Source: Enterobacter huaxiensis
GTDB taxonomy: Bacteria; Pseudomonadota; Gammaproteobacteria; Enterobacterales; Enterobacteriaceae
Direction of reading: 5' to 3'
NCBI RefSeq assembly: GCF_003594935.2
Contig: NZ_CP043342.1
Span: 1,364,001 to 1,428,000 of the forward strand
DNA: 64,000 nucleotides
A model generated the notes under the pieces. The model was given only the letters and a program-made list of their open reading frames with translations, had not been told where the DNA came from and made no database searches. Within the stretch, counting starts at the first letter, position 1. Each line of letters starts with the position of its first letter. Both the position numbers and the translations under genes were made by a program. Below are positions 10,205 to 19,885 of the stretch, in pieces.

Positions 10205-11176
10205 ATGATGCAGGATTTGCGTCTGATATTAATCATTGTTGGCGCGATCGCCATAATCGCTTTACTGGTGCATGGTTTCTGGACCAGTCGTAAAGAGCGC
10301 TCTTCTATGTTTCGCGATCGCCCACTGAAGCGCATGAAGTCCAGTCGTGGTGACGATGACGTAGAAGACGACATCGTCGGCAGCGAAGACGACGGCGTGG
10401 GTGAAGTGCGTGTTCATCGGGTCAATACTGCGCCCGGCGCAGCTCATGGGGAGCATGACGCCCCCCGCGCTCCGCAGCACCAGTATCAACCGCCGTACGC
10501 TTCTGCACAGCCGCGCCAGCCCGCGCCGCAGCCTGTGGAAGAGCCGGTGCGTCAGCCGCCGCAACAGCCTGTGCATCAGCAGCCTGCTGCGCCGCAGCCG
10601 ATACAACAGCCGGTACAACAGCAGCCCGTGCAGCAGCCTCCGCAGCCGGTTCAACAGCCTGTTCATGTGCAGCCTGAGCCTGCGCCACAGCCCGCGCCAC
10701 TCGTTGAGCCTGAGCCGGTTGTCGAGCCAGCGCCCGTTGTGGAAAAACCACAGCGCAAAGAAACGGTGATCATCATGAACGTGGGTGCGCATCATGGCAG
10801 CCATCTGAACGGTGACGTGCTGCTTAACAGTATTGAACAGGCAGGCTTTAAGTTTGGCGACATGAATATTTTCCATCGTCATCTCAGCCCGGACGGTAGC
10901 GGCCCGGCTCTGTTTAGCCTGGCGAACATGGTTAACCCCGGCACGTTCGATCCGGAAATGACCGGTGATTTCGTGACGCCGGGCGTGACAATCTTTATGC
11001 AGGTGCCGTCCTACGGAGACGAACTGCAAAACTTCAAGCTGATGCTGCAGTCCGCTCAGCACATCGCCGACGAAGTCGGCGGCGTGGTACTCGACGATCA
11101 GCGTCGTATGATGACGCCGCAGAAGCTGCGCGAGTATCAGGACCGCATCCGCGAAGTTAAGGAAGCCAACGCGTAA
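10205..11176 (+). CDS. zipA: ZipA, cell division protein
   Basis: ZipA anchors FtsZ to the inner membrane at the division site. The ATG at 10205 gives 323 residues and the E. coli-like start [21 protein letters not shown], a single N-terminal membrane segment. Basic and acidic charged stretches follow (about 27-75). A long Pro/Gln-rich linker (about 95-190, with many QQP and QPV repeats) leads to the C-terminal FtsZ-binding domain (about 195-323), which contains [20 protein letters not shown]. An upstream in-frame start at 10154 would add 17 residues before the membrane segment and is not supported. Confidence 0.97.
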   Translation: MMQDLRLILIIVGAIAIIALLVHGFWTSRKERSSMFRDRPLKRMKSSRGDDDVEDDIVGSEDDGVGEVRVHRVNTAPGAAHGEHDAPRAPQHQYQPPYASAQPRQPAPQPVEEPVRQPPQQPVHQQPAAPQPIQQPVQQQPVQQPPQPVQQPVHVQPEPAPQPAPLVEPEPVVEPAPVVEKPQRKETVIIMNVGAHHGSHLNGDVLLNSIEQAGFKFGDMNIFHRHLSPDGSGPALFSLANMVNPGTFDPEMTGDFVTPGVTIFMQVPSYGDELQNFKLMLQSAQHIADEVGGVVLDDQRRMMTPQKLREYQDRIREVKEANA

Positions 11177-11203
11177 TCGTCGCGTTTACTTCATCTCCTC
11201 CTG

Positions 11204-11228
11204 AACCCCCGCATGTCGGGGGTTTTTT
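11204..11228 (+). terminator. zipA terminator
   Basis: The stem AACCCCC / GGGGGTT with a GCATGTC loop is followed by six T (11223-11228), 28 bases after the zipA stop and 18 bases before ligA. Confidence 0.85.
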
Positions 11229-11236
11229 CTCATTGA

Positions 11237-13261
<2,025 letters not shown>

Positions 13262-13262
13262 C

Positions 13263-13478
13263 GTGGAAAAAGAACAGCTCGTTGAGATCGCCAATACGGA
13301 AATGCCGTTCGGTAAGTACAAGGGCCGCAGGCTGATTGATTTACCGGAGGAGTATCTGCTGTGGTTTGCCCGTAAGGATGAATTTCCGGCCGGGCGGCTG
13401 GGCGAGCTGATGGCCATCACGCTGCTGATTAAAACCGAGGGGCTGACCCAGCTGGTTCAGCCCCTTAAGCGGCCTTAA
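13263..13478 (+). CDS. ypeB: YpeB, DUF3820 family protein
   Basis: This 71-residue protein of unknown function is conserved directly after ligA in enterobacteria. The GTG start lies one base after the ligA stop. The motif MPFGKYKGRRLIDLPEEYL is the hallmark of the DUF3820 family, in which an FGKYKG turn resembles that of some nuclease accessory proteins. Its end overlaps the 3' end of the convergent yfeH by four bases. Co-transcription with ligA suggests a link to DNA metabolism, but that is inference. Confidence 0.88.
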   Translation: MEKEQLVEIANTEMPFGKYKGRRLIDLPEEYLLWFARKDEFPAGRLGELMAITLLIKTEGLTQLVQPLKRP

Positions 13479-14470
13479 GCCTTCGCGGCGCGGGCTTCTT
13501 CCTGCGCCAGCTTCTCCGTCTGGGCCTTGTAACGACGCGCCAGCACGGCGCAGACCATCAGCTGGATTTGATGGAATATCATCAGCGGCAGCACCATCAT
13601 CCCAATCACTGAAGTCGGGAACAATATGTTGGCCATTGGTATGCCGTTCGCCAGGCTCTTTTTCGACCCGCAGAAGACAATGGTTATCTCATCCGCTTTA
13701 TTGAAACCGCACCTGCGGGCCACAAACACGTTCACCGCAATCACAATCGCCAGCAGGACAATGCTGACCACCACGATAAACAGCAGCGAGCCTGCGCCCA
13801 CCTTGTGCCAGATCCCATTCACTACCGCTTCGCTGAAGGCGGAATAGACCACCAGCAAAATGGACGTCTGGTCGGTTTTCGAGATCCACTTCTTGTGCTT
13901 CGCCACGAATGCGCCGGTCCATGGTCTGGACAGGTGCCCAAGGACAAACGGCAGCAGCAGCTGCAGACAGATGCGACCGACCTGCTCAAGATTGCCTTCT
14001 GCACCGTGCATGTTCATCAGCAGGCCAACCAGCAGCGGCGAAACAAATATCCCCAGCAGGCTGGAGGCTGAAGCCGAACAGACGGCGGCGGCAACGTTAC
14101 CGCCCGCCAGCGAGGTAAAGGCAATCGCAGACTGAACGGTGGCTGGCAGAATGCACAGATAGAGGAAGCCGGTATACAGCGCCGGGTCGACGTTGACCGG
14201 TGCCCACCAGGCAAACAGCACGCCGAGTATCGGGAACAGAATGAAGGTGCTGCACATTACCCAGAGATGCAGACGCCAGTGACCGCCCCCCGCAATAATT
14301 GCCTCACGGGAGAGTTTGGCCCCGTGCATAAAGAACAGCAGGGCGATGGCCGCCGTAGTCAGCCCTTCAAAGAACGGAACAAAACCACCGCGCGCGGGGA
14401 AAAAGGAGGCCAGTAAAACGGTAACAATAAGGGTAAGCGTAAACGGATCGAGGATACGGAAGAGTTTCAT
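13475..14470 (-). CDS. yfeH: YfeH, bile acid:sodium symporter-family transporter
   Basis: This is a membrane protein of 331 residues in the SBF-like (bile acid:sodium symporter/arsenical resistance) superfamily. About nine or ten hydrophobic segments can be read. Typical features are the FFMHGAKLSREAI stretch near residue 50 and the FCGSKKSLANGIPMA motif near residue 270, at the substrate/cation site. The C-terminal tail is charged and Ala-rich. The physiological substrate is unknown. It is divergent from yfeR, its likely LysR-type regulator. Confidence 0.88.
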   Translation of the reverse strand: MKLFRILDPFTLTLIVTVLLASFFPARGGFVPFFEGLTTAAIALLFFMHGAKLSREAIIAGGGHWRLHLWVMCSTFILFPILGVLFAWWAPVNVDPALYTGFLYLCILPATVQSAIAFTSLAGGNVAAAVCSASASSLLGIFVSPLLVGLLMNMHGAEGNLEQVGRICLQLLLPFVLGHLSRPWTGAFVAKHKKWISKTDQTSILLVVYSAFSEAVVNGIWHKVGAGSLLFIVVVSIVLLAIVIAVNVFVARRCGFNKADEITIVFCGSKKSLANGIPMANILFPTSVIGMMVLPLMIFHQIQLMVCAVLARRYKAQTEKLAQEEARAAKA

Positions 14471-14559
14471 AGTGACTCCTGAAATCAGATATCGCTATTG
14501 TGCTTTTTTCCCTTTGAGAAATAAAATCGATTTATTGCATCCATTGATGAATTAAACAG

Positions 14560-15501
14560 ATGAATTATTCCCTACGTCAGCTTCGCGTATTTGTCACCGT
14601 CGCACAGGTCCGCAGCTTTAGCCGGGCAGGGGAGCGGATCGGCCTGAGCCAGTCCGCTGTGAGTCACAGCGTTAAGGAGCTCGAAACCCAAACGGGGGTA
14701 AAACTGCTCGACCGGACTACCCGCGAAGTGGTTCTTACCGAGGCGGGGCAGCAGCTGGCGACGCGTCTAGAGAGGCTTCTTGATGAGCTAAACAGCACGC
14801 TCAGGGACGTGGGGCGACTCGGGCAACAGCTTTCCGGTACCGTACGGGTGGCGGCGAGCCAGACGATCTCCGCGCATCTTATCCCGCAGTGCATTGCCGA
14901 GAGCAATCAACGCTACCCGGATATTGATTTTGTCCTGCATGACAGGCCCCAGCAGTGGGTGCTGGAGAGTATCCGTCAGGGGGATGTGGATTTTGGGATC
15001 GTTATCGATCCCGGTCCAGTGAGCGATCTTGAGTGCGAGGTTGTGCTTTCAGAGCCGTTTCTGCTGCTTTGTCGCGATGACGATCCGCTGGCAATGCTTC
15101 CGCAGGTGGACTGGCACGCTCTTGAGGGGGCAAACCTGGTGCTGCAGGACTACGCCTCAGGTAGCCGTCCGTTGATTGACGCAGCCCTGATCGAGATGGG
15201 GGTTCGGGCGACGATTGTGCAGGAGATTGGACACCCGGCGACGCTGTTTCCCATGGTTCAAGCGGGCATTGGTATCAGCGTGCTCCCGGCGCTGGCGTTA
15301 CCTCTGCCGCAGGGAAGCCGCTTAACGGTGAAGCGTTTTGTTCCCTGTATTGAGCGCCAGCTGATGCTGGTTCGGCGTAAAAACCGCTCGCTTTCCGGGG
15401 CAGCAAATGCCTGCTGGGAGGTGGTGCGCATGCAGGCGCACCGGTTAATGGAGGCCCGCACGCGCGATCCGCTGTTTAGCGCGGCAGACAATCAGATATA
15501 A
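14560..15501 (+). CDS. yfeR: YfeR, LysR-type transcriptional regulator
   Basis: The 313-residue protein has an N-terminal helix-turn-helix ([24 protein letters not shown], about residues 20-43) and a LysR substrate-binding domain (about 90-300). The sequence is close to E. coli YfeR over its full length. It is divergent from yfeH (89-bp gap) and so is the likely regulator of that transporter; in Salmonella, YfeR is reported to respond to osmolarity. The last 10 bases overlap the 3' end of the convergent FlxA-like gene. Confidence 0.9.
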   Translation: MNYSLRQLRVFVTVAQVRSFSRAGERIGLSQSAVSHSVKELETQTGVKLLDRTTREVVLTEAGQQLATRLERLLDELNSTLRDVGRLGQQLSGTVRVAASQTISAHLIPQCIAESNQRYPDIDFVLHDRPQQWVLESIRQGDVDFGIVIDPGPVSDLECEVVLSEPFLLLCRDDDPLAMLPQVDWHALEGANLVLQDYASGSRPLIDAALIEMGVRATIVQEIGHPATLFPMVQAGIGISVLPALALPLPQGSRLTVKRFVPCIERQLMLVRRKNRSLSGAANACWEVVRMQAHRLMEARTRDPLFSAADNQI

Positions 15502-15833
15502 ACATCAATCTGATGATCGGCTGACGGCTTGTTGACGCCTTCTTGCACGGCCTGCGCGTTTCCCTGCACCGGCATGGCTTCTTCTGCCTGCTGGCGCTGT
15601 AGCTGAGCCAGCTGTGCCTGCAGCATCGCCAGCTGTGACTGGAGTAGCTCCTCCTGCTTTTGTATCTCTTCTGGCGAGCCATCGCCGGTCGCCACCTCTT
15701 TTAACTGCTCGGTGACTTTGGTTATCTGTCTGGTCAGCTGGTTGATCCGGGAAGCGATGTCATTGCCGCCAGAGCTGTTATCAGCGCTGCCAATTTCCAT
15801 TGCTAACATCGACACCGGTTTGAGGGTCGTCAT
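15492..15833 (-). CDS. FlxA-like coiled-coil protein
   Basis: The 113-residue protein starts at the ATG at 15833 because AAGGAA lies eight bases upstream; a longer reading from 15854 would add seven residues. The central part (about 25-90) is a coiled coil rich in Leu and Gln ([18 protein letters not shown], then [19 protein letters not shown]). This pattern matches the FlxA-like family, whose founder belongs to the E. coli flagellar regulon. The gene sits where E. coli has yfeN. Function is unknown. No signal peptide is visible. Confidence 0.7.
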   Translation of the reverse strand: MTTLKPVSMLAMEIGSADNSSGGNDIASRINQLTRQITKVTEQLKEVATGDGSPEEIQKQEELLQSQLAMLQAQLAQLQRQQAEEAMPVQGNAQAVQEGVNKPSADHQIDVYI

Positions 15834-15940
15834 ATTGCGTTCCTTTTTCGCCATAAATAACAGATATCGGCATGAAAAAGGATAGCTTGAGTGGGCTCAG
15901 GCTCCATCAATAGTCAACGTGTATCGCCCGGCCGGGAAAA

Positions 15941-16285
15941 GTGTATTGGAGGTCACCCGCCCGCTCCAATGGCCACGCGGGTGAGCTGATCCTGGGCCAT
16001 CTTGCCGGTGTGCCTGTAGTGTGCATGAAAGGGCGCGGTCACTTCTATGAAGGCCGTGGAATGAACGTCATGACCGATGCCATTCGTACCTTCAAACTGC
16101 TGGGCTGTGAGCTGCAGACAGTGCTGGCGATGGTCTGCATGGGGATGGGCATTATGCTGGCAGCAAACAGCTACGCACAGATGCAGTGGCCGGGCGTGGT
16201 ATTCCGTCCGCTACAGGAGCGTGTACCGGCACATTTGTACGTGGTGTTCGACCAGAAGCAGGCGACGCCGGCAGTGAAAAAATAG
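15941..16285 (+). pseudogene. Remnant of the xap locus: internal xapA fragment fused in frame to the 3' end of xapR
   Basis: The open frame is a chimera. From 15971 to about 16114 it encodes HAGELILGHLAGVPVVCMKG and the following residues to LLGCEL, matching an internal part (roughly residues 64-113) of xanthosine phosphorylase XapA. From about 16115 it continues QTVLAMVCMGMGIMLAANSY and on to ATPAVKK, matching the C-terminus of the LysR regulator XapR. The xapA N- and C-terminal parts, all of xapB and most of xapR are missing. The ten residues before position 15971 (MYWRSPARSN) match neither protein. Position and orientation equal those of E. coli xapABR, between yfeR and the valU-lysV tRNAs. 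A working protein is unlikely. Confidence 0.85.
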
Positions 16286-16316
16286 GTGAACACGTTAGTG
16301 GGAGGGTGAGGTTTTG

Positions 16317-16347
16317 TCGGCCTGGTGAGCGCAGCGCCATCAGGCAA
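16317..16347. repeat. REP-like palindromic element
   Basis: The sequence GGCCTGGTGAGCGCAGCGCC followed by ATCAGGC forms an imperfect palindrome of the same type as the cysA-cysM BIME units (GCCCGGTGGCGCTGCGC). It is a single unit just past the xap remnant. Confidence 0.65.
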
Positions 16348-16377
16348 TCCGTTTTAGGCTGAAGAACAACAGATAGC

Positions 16378-16404
16378 AAAAAAGCGCCTTTAGGGCGCTT
16401 TTTT
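16378..16404. terminator. Terminator of the valU-lysV tRNA operon
   Basis: The stem AAAGCGCC / GGCGCTTT (16381-16388 with 16394-16401) has A runs on the left and T runs on the right, so it can act in both directions. On the minus strand it lies just past the tRNA-Lys gene. Confidence 0.85.
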
Positions 16405-16408
16405 ACAT

Positions 16409-16484
16409 TGGTGGGTCGTGCAGGATTCGAACCTGCGACCAATTGATTAAAAGTCAACTGCTCTACCAACTGAGCTAACGACCC
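16409..16484 (-). tRNA. lysV: tRNA-Lys (TTT)
   Basis: The 76-nt cloverleaf includes an encoded CCA. The acceptor is GGGTCGT/ACGACCC, the D-arm contains AGCTCAGTTGGTAGAGC, the anticodon loop is CTTTTAA (anticodon TTT) and the T-arm contains GGTTCGAATCC. It is the last gene of a four-tRNA operon on the minus strand. Confidence 0.97.
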
Positions 16485-16488
16485 GAAA

Positions 16489-16564
16489 TGGTGGGCGATG
16501 ACGGGCTCGAACCGCCGACCCCCTCCGTGTAAAGGAGATGCTCTACCAACTGAGCTAATCGCCC
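16489..16564 (-). tRNA. valY: tRNA-Val (TAC), copy 3 of the operon
   Basis: The 76-nt gene has an encoded CCA and acceptor GGGCGAT/ATCGCCC. The anticodon loop contains TTTACAC (anticodon TAC) and the T-arm contains GGTTCGAGCCC. It is four bases upstream of tRNA-Lys in the operon. The symbol follows the E. coli valU-valX-valY-lysV order. Confidence 0.96.
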
Positions 16565-16593
16565 ATTTCGGAACTGCTGCGATAAGGTGAGAA

Positions 16594-16669
16594 TGGTGGG
16601 CGATGACGGGCTCGAACCGCCGACCCCCTCCGTGTAAAGGAGATGCTCTACCAACTGAGCTAATCGCCC
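16594..16669 (-). tRNA. valX: tRNA-Val (TAC), copy 2 of the operon
   Basis: The 76-base sequence is identical by eye to the copy at 16489-16564, including the encoded CCA and the TAC anticodon. It is separated from its neighbours by short spacers. Confidence 0.96.
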
Positions 16670-16710
16670 ATTCTCAATTCTTATCTACACTGCGAGTCTA
16701 CCGAAGTAGA

Positions 16711-16786
16711 TGGTGGGTGATGACGGGCTCGAACCGCCGACCCCCTCCGTGTAAAGGAGATGCTCTACCAACTGAGCTAATCACCC
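16711..16786 (-). tRNA. valU: tRNA-Val (TAC), copy 1 of the operon
   Basis: The 76-nt gene has a TAC anticodon and differs from the other two valine copies in the acceptor stem, where GGGTGAT pairs with ATCACCC (a paired change that keeps the stem). It is the first gene after the promoter at 16804-16831. Confidence 0.96.
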
Positions 16787-16803
16787 CCGCTGTGTGGAGT
16801 CGC

Positions 16804-16831
16804 ATTATAGGGAGAGTTGAAAATGAGTCAA
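16804..16831 (-). promoter_or_regulatory. Promoter of the valU-lysV tRNA operon
   Basis: Read on the minus strand, TTGACT (16826-16831) and TATAAT (16804-16809) are separated by 16 bases and followed by a GC-containing discriminator. This is a strong sigma-70 promoter about 18 bases before the first tRNA. Confidence 0.8.
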
Positions 16832-16951
16832 CGCCTTTTCTAAAGTTTTTATCCGTTCGTCGTAAAATTAGACAAAACGATCGCGAAACGGGCGGTGACG
16901 CATGATTTCTAAACAAAAACCGTAAACTCTGGCCCGATTCAGGGAACAACA

Positions 16952-16979
16952 TTGAGGAATCGCCTCACAGTGATAGAAT
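16952..16979 (+). promoter_or_regulatory. Candidate gltX promoter
   Basis: TTGAGG (16952-16957) and TAGAAT (16974-16979) with a 16-base spacer lie 66 bases before the gltX start. The assignment rests on motif similarity only. Confidence 0.45.
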
Positions 16980-17044
16980 ATTGCCCATTGTTTTTCCCCC
17001 AGGATTTGCCGATTGCCGGCATCTTTATAACGTAAGGCCATTTC

Positions 17045-18460
17045 ATGAAAATCAAAACTCGCTTCGCGCCGAGCCCGACAGGCTATTTGCACGTCGGTGG
17101 TGCACGTACTGCTCTCTATTCCTGGCTTTTTGCACGCCACAACAAAGGTGAGTTCGTGCTGCGTATTGAAGACACCGATCTTGAGCGCTCCACGCCGGAA
17201 GCAATCGAAGCCATTATGGATGGTATGAACTGGCTGAACCTGGAGTGGGACGAAGGCCCGTACTTCCAGACTAAACGTTTTGACCGCTATAACGCCGTGA
17301 TCGATGAAATGCTGGTCGCGGGTACGGCCTATAAATGCTATTGCTCTAAAGAGCGTCTGGATGCGCTGCGCGAAGAGCAGATGGCAAACGGTGAAAAGCC
17401 GCGTTACGACGGCCGTTGCCGCCATGACCACAGCGAGCACGCCGCCGATGAACCTTGCGTTGTCCGTTTTGCTAACCCGCAGGATGGCTCTGTTATCTTC
17501 GACGACCAGATCCGCGGCCCGATCGAATTCAGCAACCAGGAGCTGGACGATCTGATCATCCGCCGTACCGACGGTTCCCCAACCTATAACTTCTGCGTTG
17601 TGGTTGACGACTGGGATATGGAAATCACTCACGTTATTCGTGGTGAAGACCATATCAACAACACCCCGCGTCAAATCAACATCCTGAAAGCGCTGAACGC
17701 GCCGGTGCCGGTCTATGCGCACGTTTCCATGATCAACGGTGATGACGGTAAAAAACTGTCTAAACGTCATGGCGCGGTGAGCGTTATGCAGTACCGTGAC
17801 GACGGCTACCTGCCGGAAGCGCTGCTGAACTATCTGGTGCGTCTGGGCTGGGCCCACGGTGACCAGGAGATCTTCAGCCGCGAAGAGATGATCGACCTGT
17901 TCGCGCTCAGCTCTGTGAGCAAATCAGCCAGCGCGTTCAATACCGACAAACTGCTGTGGTTGAACCATCACTACATCAACACCATGCAGCCGGAGTATGT
18001 GGCGACCTACCTGCAGTGGCATATCGAGCAGGCAAACATTGATACTCGTACCGGACCTGAGCTGGCGGAACTGGTAAAACTGCTCGGCGAGCGTTGCAAA
18101 ACGCTGAAAGAGATCGCTGAAAATTGCCGCTACTTCTATGAAGAGTTTGACGAATTCGACGCTGACGCAGCCAAAAAACACCTGCGTCCGGTTGCGCGCC
18201 AGCCGCTGGAAGTGGTGCGTGACAAGCTTGCAGCTCTGACCGACTGGACCGCAGAGAACGTGCATCATGCGATTCAGGCGACAGCCGATGAGCTGGAAGT
18301 CGGCATGGGCAAAGTGGGTATGCCGCTGCGCGTCGCGGTTACCGGTGCCGGCCAGTCCCCGGGGCTGGATGTTACCGTTCATGCTATCGGTAAATCACGT
18401 AGCGTGGCGCGTATCAACAAGGCGCTGGATTTTATTGCCGCGCGTGAAAGCCAGCAATAA
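17045..18460 (+). CDS. gltX: GltX, glutamate-tRNA ligase
   Basis: This class I aminoacyl-tRNA synthetase charges tRNA-Glu. It has 471 residues, the E. coli length. The HIGH-type motif is [11 protein letters not shown] (11-21) and the KMSKS-type motif is KKLSKRHG (about 236-243). A cysteine/histidine cluster for zinc is visible (CYCSKER and RCRHDHSEH, about 98-133). It is divergent from the valine/lysine tRNA operon, as in E. coli, and is followed by a strong terminator. Confidence 0.98.
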   Translation: MKIKTRFAPSPTGYLHVGGARTALYSWLFARHNKGEFVLRIEDTDLERSTPEAIEAIMDGMNWLNLEWDEGPYFQTKRFDRYNAVIDEMLVAGTAYKCYCSKERLDALREEQMANGEKPRYDGRCRHDHSEHAADEPCVVRFANPQDGSVIFDDQIRGPIEFSNQELDDLIIRRTDGSPTYNFCVVVDDWDMEITHVIRGEDHINNTPRQINILKALNAPVPVYAHVSMINGDDGKKLSKRHGAVSVMQYRDDGYLPEALLNYLVRLGWAHGDQEIFSREEMIDLFALSSVSKSASAFNTDKLLWLNHHYINTMQPEYVATYLQWHIEQANIDTRTGPELAELVKLLGERCKTLKEIAENCRYFYEEFDEFDADAAKKHLRPVARQPLEVVRDKLAALTDWTAENVHHAIQATADELEVGMGKVGMPLRVAVTGAGQSPGLDVTVHAIGKSRSVARINKALDFIAARESQQ

Positions 18461-18476
18461 TTAAACGGCAACGAAT

Positions 18477-18505
18477 AAAAACGGCAGGGTAACCTGCCGT
18501 TTTTT
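18477..18505. terminator. Terminator between gltX and yfeC
   Basis: The stem ACGGCAGG / CCTGCCGT with a GTAA loop (18481-18500) is flanked by A-rich sequence on the left and six T on the right. It can serve the convergent gltX and yfeC transcripts. Confidence 0.88.
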
Positions 18506-18512
18506 ATGCGCA

Positions 18513-18899
18513 TCATTCTGCAATGCCGAGACGCGTCAGAAAACCTTGTATACCCTCGCGCTTCAGCAAGATGTGAAGGCGCTCCTGCTCAACCTGCGTC
18601 ATGTTTTCCAGCGAGTCGATTATCTGAGGGAGGAGGGTAGAGGATGCCGGTACCTCATAGAGAGAGGGCGTTTCTGCCACCTGGTAAATCGCCTGTCGAT
18701 GACGAATGGCGGGAAGGCTAATAATATGTTCCTTCACGCGTGCATCAATATGGATCACCCGGGCTCTTCCGCCCTTAACGCCGTTGATACCTTCCGTTTT
18801 CCATCCCTTCTGGCGTATCCAGCGATTTACGGTTTGCCTGGCGACGCCCAGACTGTCAGCCAGCTCTTCCGTGGTCATTTTGCTGCGTAATCTTTTCAT
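18513..18899 (-). CDS. yfeC: YfeC, putative DNA-binding regulator
   Basis: The 128-residue protein has an N-terminal helix-turn-helix of the phage Mu repressor/transposase type (TTEELADSLGVARQTVNRWIRQKGW, about residues 9-33). A basic KGGRAR segment follows, then a C-terminal region ending in REGIQGFLTRLGI. It matches E. coli YfeC. It lies one base after yfeD and is a tandem paralogue of it (shared ending REGI-G-L-RLGI), so the pair arose by duplication and is probably co-transcribed. The targets are unknown. Confidence 0.87.
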   Translation of the reverse strand: MKRLRSKMTTEELADSLGVARQTVNRWIRQKGWKTEGINGVKGGRARVIHIDARVKEHIISLPAIRHRQAIYQVAETPSLYEVPASSTLLPQIIDSLENMTQVEQERLHILLKREGIQGFLTRLGIAE

Positions 18900-18900
18900 A

Positions 18901-19263
18901 TCAGTTCTGATCGCGAATCCCTAAACGTTGCAATAATCCGGTAATCCCTTCCCGCAGTAACAGCGAAGTCATCTGCTTTTGCTCTTCCGGCGTCATTTCG
19001 TTGGCCAGCGTCAGAAGTAAAGTATGCAGTGAGCCGTCATGGCAGGCACGTTCTGGCATTTCTGCCGTCTCCGATGCCCGGCACGCGCTACGAATAAACT
19101 CTCGCACTTTCTCGTTCACATGTACCAGACGCGCCTTACCACCCTGAACCCCTGGTTTTGGCGACGTAATCCAGCCTTCTTTACGTACCCATTTATTGAT
19201 GGTCTGTCGGCTATAGCCAGTGAGCAGGGCGAGCTCTTCTGGCGTCATTCGTTCCTTGATCAT
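18901..19263 (-). CDS. yfeD: YfeD, putative DNA-binding regulator
   Basis: The 120-residue paralogue of YfeC has a helix-turn-helix near the N-terminus (TPEELALLTGYSRQTINKWVRKEGW, about residues 7-31), the GGKARLVHV segment and the terminal REGITGLLQRLGI. It is the first gene of the yfeD-yfeC pair. Function is unknown; regulation of DNA or an adjacent gene is inferred from the fold only. An internal ATG (Met6) is possible, but the longer form matches the E. coli protein. Confidence 0.87.
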   Translation of the reverse strand: MIKERMTPEELALLTGYSRQTINKWVRKEGWITSPKPGVQGGKARLVHVNEKVREFIRSACRASETAEMPERACHDGSLHTLLLTLANEMTPEEQKQMTSLLLREGITGLLQRLGIRDQN

Positions 19264-19422
19264 GCAATTTCCTGAGTGTCTGTGTGGTTAATTAGTGGTT
19301 CATCTTATAGCACCGTTTTACTCGAAAACGTGACAAGCTTAACTCCTGACTGCGAGCAGGCTCGCAAAGCGATTCATTTGCATGATTTTTCGACGGTTGA
19401 GTGGCCAGGGTTGATTTTGCCG

Positions 19423-19451
19423 TTGACACTCAGCGGCGGAATTCATATTAT
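19423..19451 (+). promoter_or_regulatory. Promoter of the alanine tRNA pair
   Basis: TTGACA (19423-19428) and TATTAT (19446-19451) are separated by 17 bases and followed by a GC-rich discriminator (GCCGCCCG). The last feature is typical of stable-RNA promoters under stringent control. The rest of the gap 19264-19480 shows nothing else. Confidence 0.85.
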
Positions 19452-19480
19452 GCCGCCCGTCAACATGACAGCTTTACGAT

Positions 19481-19556
19481 GGGGCTATAGCTCAGCTGGG
19501 AGAGCGCCTGCATGGCATGCAGGAGGTCAGCGGTTCGATCCCGCTTAGCTCCACCA
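19481..19556 (+). tRNA. alaX: tRNA-Ala (GGC), first copy
   Basis: The 76-nt gene has an encoded CCA. The acceptor is GGGGCTA/TAGCTCC, the anticodon arm is CTGCATGGCATGCAG with anticodon GGC, and the T-arm contains CGGTTCGATCCCG. In E. coli the equivalent pair is alaX/alaW; which copy bears which name is not decidable here. Confidence 0.96.
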
Positions 19557-19596
19557 AACTCTGAACCCAACAGAGTGCGGTAGTAAAGTATCATGT

Positions 19597-19672
19597 GGGG
19601 CTATAGCTCAGCTGGGAGAGCGCCTGCATGGCATGCAGGAGGTCAGCGGTTCGATCCCGCTTAGCTCCACCA
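19597..19672 (+). tRNA. alaW: tRNA-Ala (GGC), second copy
   Basis: The sequence is identical by eye to the copy at 19481-19556, 40 bases downstream and in the same transcript. A terminator hairpin follows. Confidence 0.96.
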
Positions 19673-19679
19673 AAATTTA

Positions 19680-19707
19680 AACCCTCGTCGAAAGACGGGG
19701 GTTTTTT
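19680..19707 (+). terminator. Terminator of the alanine tRNA pair
   Basis: The stem ACCCTCGTC / GACGGGGGT with a GAAA loop is followed by seven T. Confidence 0.85.
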
Positions 19708-19885
19708 TATGCCTTTGTAAATCACTTCAACGGTTTTTGTTGCAACAAAGGGTATTTTCTATACCCCACCTCAACCCAAATCAATAAACGAGTCTATAAA
19801 TAGACTTGAACTTGATTCGTGCAATTAATAAACCTATTATCCATCCGGTCAATGATTAGGATGGTAAAATAGATTCTTCAGCTTA

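Noticed and set aside
10262..11062. Long open frame antisense to zipA
   Set aside because: It is rich in Arg, Leu and His because it mirrors the Pro/Gln repeats of the ZipA linker; no start signal or family.
16603..16905. Small open frame with a repeated MTGSNRRPPPCKGDALPTEL segment
   Set aside because: It is the mirror of two tRNA-Val genes; this peptide is a well-known false call across tRNA arrays.
19276..19548. 90-codon open frame ending in the first tRNA-Ala gene
   Set aside because: The end (WGYSSAGRAPAWHAGGQRFDPA) is translation of the tRNA; the rest is its promoter region.
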